10,204 nucleotides of DNA from RGIG5057 sp036653755 (lineage in GTDB: Bacteria; Bacillota; Clostridia; TANB77; CAG-465). Below, piece after piece: positions 1 to 5,699 of this stretch (its first letter is position 1; every line of letters begins with the position of its first letter). A model generated the notes under the pieces. That model made no database searches. It was not told the DNA's origin and saw only the letters and a list, made by a program, of their open reading frames with translations. Position numbers and translations under genes: made by a program. The stretch spans positions 1 to 10,204 of the forward strand of contig JAVVTJ010000041.1 of the NCBI GenBank assembly GCA_036653755.1, in the 5' to 3' direction.

Positions 1-56
1 TTTCTTTTCTTCAATTCCAATTCTCCAATAATTTTGGAAAACTAACTAAAATCCGT

Positions 57-251
57 TATTGCTTTAAAAAGCAATAGCTGTCGATTTTTCAAGTTTCTAA
101 TGCTAGAAACCTATAAAATATCTATCTAAAGATAAACACTAAAATAATATCGCTGCTCTGCAGCAATATTATTTTTGCATTTTACAAATGCAAAAATGAA
201 TTTTGTTAATCCTTGCGTTTTTAAAATTTATAAAATAAATTTAAAAAACGC
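57..251. repeat. Cluster of stem-loops in gene-free DNA
   Basis: Four clear hairpins follow one another here, plus a weaker one. They are 57-65/68-76 (9 bp), 93-99/104-110 (7 bp, loop ATGC), 143-156/160-173 (13 of 14 bp, 3-nt loop, GC-containing), 172-182/186-196 (perfect 11 bp, 3-nt loop) and 215-229/237-251 (14 of 15 bp). The third and fourth share bases 172-173, so they could be mutually exclusive structures. No open reading frame of credible length lies in 1-573. The arrangement could be part of a plasmid origin, a structured RNA or a set of old terminators; the sequence alone does not decide. Confidence 0.6.
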
Positions 252-359
252 TAAATAGTAAAACAAACAAAAAAAAATTTTAAATTTTAAAAATTAATAA
301 GTAGCTACACTACTATCTAAGACACTTAAACTCCAACTTTTTATAATTGGCACAAATAC

Positions 360-380
360 TAATTTTAAAATTTAAAATTA
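360..380. repeat. 21-bp AT palindrome
   Basis: A perfect inverted repeat with 10-bp arms (360-369 and 371-380) around a single central base, made only of A and T. It sits in the non-coding left part of the window. It could be a protein-binding site or a DNA-unwinding element, but in such AT-rich DNA chance is also possible. Confidence 0.4.
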
Positions 381-398
381 ATCCTAGTTTGTTTATCC

Positions 399-479
399 TT
401 TTAACTATTGCTACTCCCATATTTCTTGTATCTCTTTTAATTATTGTTTCTGCTACTATAGCTAATTTCTTGTATCTGC
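399..479. repeat. Imperfect tandem duplication of about 44 bp
   Basis: Two copies of a segment beginning TTTTAA(C/T)TATTG, containing TGCTACT and ending in the 13-mer ATTTCTTGTATCT follow each other. The 13-mer occurs at 421-433 and 465-477, and TGCTACT at 409-415 and 451-457. The right copy carries about ten extra bases. No gene overlaps it. It may be an eroded iteron-like repeat of a plasmid origin or a simple duplication. Confidence 0.45.
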
Positions 480-573
480 TTTAAATTTAAAGCTAAAATT
501 ATTTCCCTATATATTTAATATGTTAAATTTCATTCCTATTTTTCAATTTATTTTGTAAATAGTATGTAAATAT

Positions 574-614
574 AAAAAAGCTCTATAAACTAATCAAGTT
601 TATAGAGCTTTTTT
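574..614. terminator. Bidirectional rho-independent terminator
   Basis: An 18-bp perfect stem (574-591 with 597-614) has a 5-nt loop and a core of GCTCTATAAACT. It is flanked by six A on the left and six T on the right, so it works on both strands. The stop codon of the leftward 83-residue gene lies inside the stem (600-602), so the terminator abuts the end of that operon. Confidence 0.85.
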
Positions 615-851
615 AATCATTTTTAATGCTCTTATCATAAATTCATTTGAATCTTCTATTATTTCAAATGGATAATACTCTTTAAATACTTCTATATTGT
701 TAGTTTCTATAATTTCTATATCTGTATCTAAAGATTCCTTTGATAAATCCATTATTAATTTTATTATGTCATCATCTTTTTTAATTTTAAGTACTAAGCT
801 ACCTACTTTATTAAAGTCTTTAGCTATTATATATATTTCTTCATTACTCAT
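600..851 (-). CDS. Small hypothetical protein, 83 residues
   Basis: This 83-residue acidic protein has an N-terminal strand-like segment (EIYIIAKDFNKVGS, residues 4-18), a lysine/aspartate-rich middle and a C-terminal basic helix ending in KMIKKAL. There is no signal peptide, membrane segment or cysteine, so it should be cytoplasmic. The ATG at 849-851 is preceded by a good ribosome site (GAGGG, about 7 nt upstream). It begins 26 bp after the stop of the leftward 194-residue gene and ends inside the terminator at 574-614, so the two form an operon. It resembles small Clostridium proteins of unknown function; I cannot assign a role. That it is a real gene is supported by the ribosome site, operon position and terminator. 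Confidence 0.75.
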   Translation of the reverse strand: MSNEEIYIIAKDFNKVGSLVLKIKKDDDIIKLIMDLSKESLDTDIEIIETNNIEVFKEYYPFEIIEDSNEFMIRALKMIKKAL

Positions 852-877
852 TTTAAACCCTCAAATATAAATTTCTT

Positions 878-1462
878 TTATTTATATTTTTCTGTAAATT
901 CTCTAAATGCCTGGCTAATTAATTCTTTTTTTGTAAATTGCTTATAATTTTTACAAACTTCATTAAACTGATTCCATATCACTTTATTTACTCTTATACT
1001 TGTATTAAAATCTTTTCCTTCTACCTCATATGGTAATTCTATTACTAGTTCATTTTCTTTTTTAAAATCTATATTATCTTTACTTTTATATATTTCTATT
1101 ATTTCCTTTATTATTTCATAGTCCCTTGCTAGATTAACTATATTTTCTTTCAGTTGTGGTATATTGTGTTTTTCTGTACTACAGTTACTTTCTAATACTT
1201 CTTGTACTTCAATTTCTTCTATATTTTTTTTATTGTTTTCTTGTAATACAGTTTGTGTTACTTGATGTATTACGTCTTTATTATTTGTTTTAATATAGAT
1301 ATTATTAACTCTTTTATATCCTAATCTTGCTAATCTTTTATGAATTACCCTTTCATTTACATCAAAAAAATCATGTTCTATTTCTTTCATAGTTAAACCA
1401 TTATTCAATTTTATATTTATAAACTCTACTATGCTATCTATATTTTTTAAATTCCATTCCAT
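878..1462 (-). CDS. Putative DNA-binding protein with two DNA-binding-like ends
   Basis: This 194-residue protein has three visible parts. Residues 8-55 look like a helix-turn-helix (LTMKEIEHDFF...NERVIHKRLARLGYK), residues 60-140 are a charged, low-complexity linker, and residues 154-193 have a ribbon-helix-helix pattern: strand TSIRVN, helix KVIWNQFNEVCKNY, turn, helix FTKKELISQAFREFTEKY. The ATG at 1460-1462 follows a strong AAAGGGGG ribosome site, with a 9-bp-arm palindrome (1480-1500) just upstream that could serve autoregulation. It leads an operon with the 83-residue gene. Two DNA-binding-like ends would suit a plasmid partition, copy-control or regulatory protein, but no family was recognised with certainty. 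The gene call is firm; the function is inference. Confidence 0.75.
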   Translation of the reverse strand: MEWNLKNIDSIVEFINIKLNNGLTMKEIEHDFFDVNERVIHKRLARLGYKRVNNIYIKTNNKDVIHQVTQTVLQENNKKNIEEIEVQEVLESNCSTEKHNIPQLKENIVNLARDYEIIKEIIEIYKSKDNIDFKKENELVIELPYEVEGKDFNTSIRVNKVIWNQFNEVCKNYKQFTKKELISQAFREFTEKYK

Positions 1463-1479
1463 AAATATAACGCCCCCTT

Positions 1480-1500
1480 TATATTACACATTGTAATATA
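1480..1500. promoter_or_regulatory. Palindromic operator candidate upstream of the 194-residue gene
   Basis: A perfect inverted repeat TATATTACA / TGTAATATA with a 3-nt spacer lies directly before the GGGGG ribosome site of the leftward gene starting at 1462. Its position between the presumed promoter and the ribosome site suits an operator for an autoregulating DNA-binding protein. This is inferred from position and symmetry only. Confidence 0.45.
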
Positions 1501-1649
1501 TTGTATCATATAATAAATCTTTTACTTTATTTATACTGTATTTATAGCATAAAAACTTTTAAATTATATTTTTATACTCTAATTATTCAAGTGATTTTTT
1601 ATTTTAAAATTATTATATAAATTTCCTAATAAATGTTTTTAAATTTGTA

Positions 1650-1655
1650 TATAAT
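1650..1655 (+). promoter_or_regulatory. Candidate -10 box for the small membrane ORF
   Basis: A perfect TATAAT stands about 25 bp before the GGAGGTGAT ribosome site at 1679-1687. No convincing -35 box is present at the usual distance, so the promoter is tentative. Confidence 0.3.
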
Positions 1656-1676
1656 TAGACTTATATACTAACTTAA

Positions 1677-1862
1677 ATGGAGGTGATTATTATCAATATT
1701 TCATTTTCCCTTTTTAATAAAGAAACTATATTATTATCAGTATTAAGATTAACTTTATCTTTATCTCTTATGATTTATTCTATATCAACTAATAATTATA
1801 TATTAGGTATAGCTTCTATTTTTATAGCTGGATTTTCTATATCAATAACCGGAAAAAAATAG
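1677..1862 (+). CDS. Small membrane protein, unknown function, unusual start
   Basis: The ORF encodes up to 61 residues with two hydrophobic stretches (about residues 18-35 and 42-57) and ends in GKK, so it is probably a small membrane protein. The only ATG (1677) overlaps the Shine-Dalgarno sequence GGAGGTGAT (1679-1687) and has no ribosome site of its own. A start placed correctly for that site would fall on the in-frame codons ATT 1689, ATC 1692 or ATT 1698. Either a rare AUU/AUC start is used or the true start codon has been lost. It is followed at once by a strong terminator shared with the leftward fic gene. I recognise no family. The good ribosome site plus terminator argue that this is, or recently was, a gene. 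Confidence 0.5.
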   Translation: MEVIIINISFSLFNKETILLSVLRLTLSLSLMIYSISTNNYILGIASIFIAGFSISITGKK

Positions 1863-1888
1863 TGATGATACTTTCATCACTATTTTTT
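1854..1888. terminator. Bidirectional terminator between convergent genes
   Basis: The stem 1854-1868 / 1874-1888 has core TAGTGATGA, a 5-nt loop, an A run on the left and a T run on the right. It overlaps the end of the rightward small ORF (stop at 1860-1862) and lies 2 bp after the end of the leftward fic gene, so it can end transcription from both sides. Confidence 0.85.
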
Positions 1889-1889
1889 A

Positions 1890-2591
1890 TTAAAACAAAC
1901 TTTTATTTTCTTCTATAAAATCTTTTTGTTTATTTATATAATTCATTAAAGGATCTAATTTATTATCTTTTGATTCTGCTAATGCTTTTCTATATTCATT
2001 TGCAGTTTCTCCATCCATATATTTTAAAGGTAATTTGTTTTCTATAAGTTGTTTTAAAAATATAAACCTTCCAATCCTACCGTTTCCATCTTGAAATGGA
2101 TGTATATTTTCAAATTCCAAATGAAATCTTGCAATATCATCTATGTCTACTTTACTTAGATTATTATACTTTTGTATTATCATATTTAACTTATATTCGA
2201 CTTCTTCTGGAGCTGCAGTATTAAAATCACAACCTAATATTTTATTAGGATATTTTTTTAATACACCAGCTAATCTTATATCATATAATCTAGTTCTATA
2301 CATCAATGCTCCATGCCACTTTTTTATCATATCTAAAGTTAACATCCTACCTAAATCATCCATTACTAAATCAAATGTATAAAAAGAATTAATTGTTTCC
2401 TGTATATCGTCCAATCTATGAGTTCCTGTTACTATCCTATTTTCCATAAGCATTTGTAAAGATCCAATTGTAAATGTACTGCCTTCAATTTTATTAGAAT
2501 TATATATAAAATCATACTTTAATATTTCATTTAAAGAATTGTGTAAGCCCTTAGTTTCTTTTAGTATATTTAAAAATCTATCGTAATCCAT
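1890..2591 (-). CDS. Fic family protein (self-inhibited class II type)
   Basis: This 233-residue Fic-fold protein carries the full catalytic motif HPFQDGNGRIGR (residues 164-175), with catalytic His164, metal-binding Asp168 and the phosphate-binding Arg172 and Arg175. This version fits transfer of AMP from ATP to a hydroxyl on a target protein. An N-terminal helix has S32-NKI-E36-G37, matching the (S/T)xxxE(G/N) inhibitory motif; its glutamate is known to block ATP gamma-phosphate placement in self-inhibited (class II) Fic proteins. No separate target-binding domain is seen and the length suits a compact Fic protein. The ATG at 2589-2591 has an AGAGG ribosome site. It lies 43 bp after a ribbon-helix-helix gene on the same strand, probably in one operon. 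The target is unknown. Confidence 0.93.
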   Translation of the reverse strand: MDYDRFLNILKETKGLHNSLNEILKYDFIYNSNKIEGSTFTIGSLQMLMENRIVTGTHRLDDIQETINSFYTFDLVMDDLGRMLTLDMIKKWHGALMYRTRLYDIRLAGVLKKYPNKILGCDFNTAAPEEVEYKLNMIIQKYNNLSKVDIDDIARFHLEFENIHPFQDGNGRIGRFIFLKQLIENKLPLKYMDGETANEYRKALAESKDNKLDPLMNYINKQKDFIEENKSLF

Positions 2592-2634
2592 TAAACCTCT
2601 TCTTCCTATTAATTGTATTTTTTACTTTTTTTAG

Positions 2635-2799
2635 TTATAACATTCTCTTATTTATAAATTCACTCTCACTGATATCCTTTAATACTAAATACATAATGTA
2701 TTCTGCTAAATTCTTATATCCTCTCTCTTTAGCTAACCCTTTAATTTTAGCTTTATCTACACTATTTACTCTTATTTGCAATGTATCATCTTTTTTCAT
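2635..2799 (-). CDS. Ribbon-helix-helix (CopG/Arc-like) regulator, 54 residues
   Basis: This 54-residue ORF begins MKKDDTLQIRVNSVDKAKIK. It has a beta strand (TLQIRVN, residues 6-12), a first helix (SVDKAKIKGLAKERG), a turn (YKN) and a second helix (LAEYIMYLVLKD), the classic layout of a dimeric ribbon-helix-helix DNA-binding protein. The ATG at 2797-2799 has a GGGGA ribosome site. It lies upstream of fic (43-bp gap, same strand). The DNA just upstream carries two direct and one inverted copy of TGTAATGCAAA (2828-2876), a likely operator for this protein. Such proteins often act as antitoxins or autorepressors. A link to Fic is suggested only by gene order. Confidence 0.8.
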   Translation of the reverse strand: MKKDDTLQIRVNSVDKAKIKGLAKERGYKNLAEYIMYLVLKDISESEFINKRML

Positions 2800-2827
2800 T
2801 TTAAATCCCCACTATACACCATATTTT

Positions 2828-2876
2828 TGTAATGCAAATTAAAAAAATGTAATGCAAATCCCTATTTTGCATTACA
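2828..2876. promoter_or_regulatory. Repeated operator candidate for the RHH-fic operon
   Basis: The 12-mer TGTAATGCAAAT occurs at 2828-2839 and again at 2848-2859, spaced 20 bp (two helical turns). An inverted copy, TTTGCATTACA, lies at 2866-2876. The second and third copies form a perfect 11-bp inverted repeat around a 7-nt spacer. The block lies about 30 bp upstream of the ribbon-helix-helix start codon, where the leftward promoter must be. Phased repeats of this kind suit cooperative binding by ribbon-helix-helix dimers. Confidence 0.6.
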
Positions 2877-2924
2877 TTTTATATTCTATCTAAATAAATA
2901 TTTTCCTTCATAAAAATTTCAAAG

Positions 2925-3004
2925 GCAACAGATTAGGGAAAGTAAGTAATAAATTAAGTAATTATGCGCATTAAAATAACTATTAAATGCAACAGATTGG
3001 GGAA
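2925..3004. repeat. Pair of 16-bp direct repeats around a small palindrome
   Basis: GCAACAGATTAGGGAA (2925-2940) and GCAACAGATTGGGGAA (2989-3004) match at 15 of 16 positions, start to start 64 bp. The 8-bp palindrome ATGCGCAT (2964-2971) lies close to the middle of the pair. No gene overlaps. Because a serine resolvase gene ends 53 bp to the right, these may be part of its recombination (res) site, though res subsites are usually inverted. The repeats are seen directly; the role is inference. Confidence 0.5.
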
Positions 3005-3006
3005 CA

Positions 3007-3038
3007 AATTACAACTGTTTTAAAAAATAGTTGTAATT
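3007..3038. repeat. Stem-loop downstream of the resolvase gene
   Basis: A perfect 10-bp stem AATTACAACT / AGTTGTAATT (3007-3016 and 3029-3038) with a 12-nt loop lies 19 bp beyond the end of the leftward resolvase gene. There is no T run after it on the resolvase strand, so it is a weak terminator at best. It may instead belong to the neighbouring repeat region. Confidence 0.5.
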
Positions 3039-3056
3039 AATTTAAAATGAAAATAT

Positions 3057-3641
3057 CTAATCTATCTTTCTCCTATTATTTTCCCTTATTAATGTACTCT
3101 TACTTATTCCTAGTAGCTCTGATACTTCGTTATAGCTCTTATTTCCACCATTAACAGTAAGCATACTTAAGGCATTATCTAATTGCTTATCTGTATATTT
3201 CTTTGGTCTTCCTTCCTTAAACCCTTCTTTAGTTCTAGCTATTGCTTTTCCTTCCTGAGTTCTTTCAACGATCATGTCTCTTTCAAATTCTGCAAAGCTA
3301 AAAAATATATTTCTTATAAGCTTACTTGCTGGTGTATTATCCATTATCCCTATATTAAGTATATTAACCCTAACACCTCTATCTATAAGCTTATTAACTA
3401 ACCCACTGCCTTGTGTAATACTTCTGGCAAACCTATCTAATTTAGTAACTACTAACATATCACCTGGCTTTAATTTATCTAATAACTTATTAAATTCTGG
3501 TCTATCTGTTTTAGTACCAGTAAAGCTATCTATATAAATATTTATTGCTCCATTGTTTTTTAATATCTCTATTTGATTTTCTAAACTATTCCCATCTTTA
3601 GCTTGTCCCCTTGTACTTACACGAGCATATCCATAAATCAT
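3057..3641 (-). CDS. Serine resolvase/invertase
   Basis: This 194-residue protein is a full-length small serine recombinase, similar in length to Tn3-type resolvases and DNA invertases. It opens with YARVS, giving catalytic Ser9 and Arg7. KLDRFARS supplies Arg70 and Arg73 of the active site. Residues 115-135 (FAEFERDMIVERTQEG) are the long dimerisation helix, and residues 167-191 (NKSYNEVSELLGISKSTLIREN) form the C-terminal helix-turn-helix. The likely activity is cutting and rejoining DNA at paired sites, for example resolving plasmid multimers or transposon cointegrates. The ATG at 3639-3641 has an AGGTGA ribosome site, and a near-consensus promoter lies at 3703-3731. A possible recombination site lies at 2925-3038 or in the promoter region. 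There is no partner transposase nearby, favouring a plasmid-maintenance role. Confidence 0.95.
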   Translation of the reverse strand: MIYGYARVSTRGQAKDGNSLENQIEILKNNGAINIYIDSFTGTKTDRPEFNKLLDKLKPGDMLVVTKLDRFARSITQGSGLVNKLIDRGVRVNILNIGIMDNTPASKLIRNIFFSFAEFERDMIVERTQEGKAIARTKEGFKEGRPKKYTDKQLDNALSMLTVNGGNKSYNEVSELLGISKSTLIRENNRRKID

Positions 3642-3657
3642 TTTTTCACCTATTTTT

Positions 3658-3674
3658 TATCAATACTTTTGATA
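3658..3674. promoter_or_regulatory. Inverted repeat in the resolvase leader
   Basis: TATCAA / TTGATA arms (3658-3663 and 3669-3674) flank a 5-nt spacer between the promoter and the ribosome site of the resolvase gene. The 8-mer TCAATACT inside it (3660-3667) recurs at 3728-3735 over the -35 box, so the promoter is bracketed by related sequences that could bind the resolvase or a repressor. Confidence 0.35.
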
Positions 3675-3702
3675 CTAAGTTATTACACCTTTCTATGTAT
3701 CT

Positions 3703-3731
3703 ATTTTACGTAAGCTTAAAAATGGTGTCAA
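3703..3731 (-). promoter_or_regulatory. Sigma-A promoter of the resolvase gene
   Basis: On the minus strand a perfect -35 box TTGACA (3731-3726) is followed, after exactly 17 bp, by the -10 box TAAAAT (3708-3703). Transcription would begin near 3696, giving a leader of about 55 nt before the start codon at 3641. The -10 overlaps the palindrome TTACGTAA (3706-3713). Confidence 0.8.
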
Positions 3732-3831
3732 TACTCAAAAGTTATAATACCACAGCTATGTTAGTGAATAGTTTAGTTATAAAACTACCTTTTAATTTTA
3801 TCCGCTTCTTCTATTACTCTAAATATATATT

Positions 3832-5016
3832 TTATTTATATATAGCTTTTATAGGATCCATTTTACAAGCATTATAAGCTGGTATTATACCAAATACTAC
3901 TCCTTCTATTACTGATACTAATGTAGCTCCAATAAATGTCCCCATTGTAAGCGTTGGTGCAAAAGGTAAAAATGCTCCTGCAATTTTTGAAATTAAATAT
4001 CCTAATAGTATTCCTATAAGTCCACCTATTAAGGTAACTAATATAGCTTCAAATAAAAATTGAAGTAAAATGCTGCTAGGCTTTGCGCCTATAGCCCTTC
4101 TTATTCCTATTTCTCTCTTTCTTTCAGAAACTGAAACATACATAATATTCATTACTCCAATTCCACCAACTATAAGAGAAATTCCAGTAATAAATGCTAT
4201 AAATTTAGTTAATCCACCTATTATAGATTCAAAAACCTTTGTCATTTCTGCTGGGTCTTGCATTTCATATTTTCCTTGAATATTTCCATGGTTCGCTTTT
4301 AAATATTTATCTATTCCCTTGAAAACTGTCCTTTTATCAAAACCATGCTTAATATTAATATCTAAAGCAAATATAGTATCACCAAAGTCCATACTTTCCT
4401 TTGCTTTTTTTGATATAAAGTTTGCTGGCATTTCTAGTGACATCCCTTTAACTTCTGGCATTATTCCGATAACCTCGAAATTTTCACCATTTATAGTTAC
4501 CGCTCTACCTAACCCTGAGTTAATTGGATCAAATAAATCTTTAGCAGTATTATAATCTAAAACTATATCATTATTATTTTCACTTCCACCTGTGAACCAT
4601 GTTCCATACTCTACATTCTTAGTCCTTCCATTATATGTATCTAAAAAACCTGTAACACTTTTATCAAAGTAAGACATTTGACTACTAGAAAGAGACATCA
4701 TTCCCATAAAGGCTTGAGCTTTTGTGACTTTCTCTACCCCATTAATATTTCTAATTCCATACATATCTTCATTAGTAAAAGGTTCTATTAAACTCATATC
4801 AGCATTAGAATTTTCTGGCTGAAAATATACTGTCATTTTATTTGAATTTGTATCTTGAGAAGATTTAACTACGTATTCTTTAAATCCATCCCCAACTGAA
4901 AGTATAGCAACTACTGAACTGATTCCAATTATTATACCTATCATAGTTAAAAATGTTCTCAATTTATGAAACTTTAGACTTGAAATTGCTGTTCTTAATA
5001 AATTAGTTACTGACAT
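3832..5016 (-). CDS. MacB/FtsX-family ABC transporter permease
   Basis: This 394-residue protein has MacB topology. A first membrane helix (about residues 21-42, after the LKFHKLRTFLTMIGIIIGIS signature) is followed by a large extracytoplasmic domain (about 43-268) and three C-terminal helices (about 271-295, 317-345 and 358-381). The conserved cytoplasmic segment SERKREIGIRRAIGAKP (297-313) contacts the ATPase. It ends with the typical DPIKAIYK tail. MacB-type pumps use ATP to drive export across the envelope rather than threading substrate through a channel. The ATG at 5014-5016 has an AAAGGAG ribosome site and overlaps the end of the ATPase gene by 10 bp. It is the last gene of a three-gene operon divergent from the circular bacteriocin gene, so export of or protection from that peptide is the likely role. 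Confidence 0.93.
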   Translation of the reverse strand: MSVTNLLRTAISSLKFHKLRTFLTMIGIIIGISSVVAILSVGDGFKEYVVKSSQDTNSNKMTVYFQPENSNADMSLIEPFTNEDMYGIRNINGVEKVTKAQAFMGMMSLSSSQMSYFDKSVTGFLDTYNGRTKNVEYGTWFTGGSENNNDIVLDYNTAKDLFDPINSGLGRAVTINGENFEVIGIMPEVKGMSLEMPANFISKKAKESMDFGDTIFALDINIKHGFDKRTVFKGIDKYLKANHGNIQGKYEMQDPAEMTKVFESIIGGLTKFIAFITGISLIVGGIGVMNIMYVSVSERKREIGIRRAIGAKPSSILLQFLFEAILVTLIGGLIGILLGYLISKIAGAFLPFAPTLTMGTFIGATLVSVIEGVVFGIIPAYNACKMDPIKAIYK

Positions 5017-5699
5017 ATGTTATCTCCTTTTGTAACTATTCCATCCTTTACACGAACAACCTTATTAGCATATGCAACTAAGTCTTCATCGTGAGTTACC
5101 ATAATTATAGTTTTATTTTCTTCATTTAACCTTTTAAGTATATTCATAACTTCTATACCTGTTGTACTATCTAAAGCTCCAGTTGGCTCATCTGCAAAAA
5201 TTACATATGGATCATTAATTAATGATCTTGCTATTGCTACACGTTGTTGTTGTCCTCCTGATAATTCAAGAGGTAATTGATTTTTCTTATTTAAAAGTCC
5301 AACCATATCTAAATATTTATCTATTAGCTCTTCTCTCTTTTTCTTAGGAATATTCCCTTTGTAAAGAAGTGGTAATTCAACATTTTTACCTATAGTTAAA
5401 GAATCAATTAAATGGAACTGTTGAAATATAAATCCCATATAATCATTTCTGATTTCAGCTTTTTCGATTTCCTTTAAGTTACTTACATCCTTTCCGTTAA
5501 ATATATAACTTCCTTCTTCGAAGCTATCTAATAATCCTAAAAGATTCATAAGTGTAGTTTTACCACTACCTGACTTACCCATTATCATAATAAAGTCTCC
5601 TTGTTCTATTGTTAAATTTATATTTTTTAGAACATGAAGCTTTCCTTTGCCCATTTTATAATACTTATTTAAGCTTTCTATCTCTAATATTTTACTCAA
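5007..5699 (-). CDS. MacB/LolD-type ABC transporter ATPase
   Basis: This 230-residue ATP-binding subunit has Walker A GKSGSGKTT (residues 41-49), a Q-loop at FIFQQF (91-95), signature LSGGQ (146-150), Walker B YVIFADEP (165-172) with catalytic Glu171, D-loop GALDS, and the switch His203 in VTHD. The length and the GALDS/LSGGQQQRVAIAR wording are typical of the LolD/MacB class that partners FtsX-type permeases. The start is a TTG (5697-5699) whose last two bases lie in the TGA stop of the upstream fusion-protein gene (4-bp overlap), with an AAGGGA ribosome site. This indicates translational coupling. It energises the transporter formed with the neighbouring permease and fusion protein. Confidence 0.95.
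   Translation of the reverse strand: MSKILEIESLNKYYKMGKGKLHVLKNINLTIEQGDFIMIMGKSGSGKTTLMNLLGLLDSFEEGSYIFNGKDVSNLKEIEKAEIRNDYMGFIFQQFHLIDSLTIGKNVELPLLYKGNIPKKKREELIDKYLDMVGLLNKKNQLPLELSGGQQQRVAIARSLINDPYVIFADEPTGALDSTTGIEVMNILKRLNEENKTIIMVTHDEDLVAYANKVVRVKDGIVTKGDNICQ

Noticed and set aside
399..479. CRISPR-like repeats
   Set aside because: Only two imperfect copies, no regular spacers and no cas genes.
2143..2382. Rightward ORF of 79 codons inside fic
   Set aside because: It is the opposite strand of a gene with a clear Fic motif and lacks a ribosome site.
3183..3537. Two rightward ORFs opposite the resolvase gene
   Set aside because: They mirror the resolvase coding frame, which has an intact active site and promoter; no ribosome sites.
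3752..3831. A terminator for the transporter operon
   Set aside because: Only a weak 5-bp stem is present without a suitable T run on the minus strand, so none is called.
3611..3877. Rightward 88-codon ORF between resolvase and permease
   Set aside because: It overlaps the resolvase start and permease end, has no ribosome site, and its hydrophobic composition follows from AT-rich sequence.
4070..4555. Rightward ORFs opposite the permease
   Set aside because: Shadows of a well-conserved MacB-type gene.
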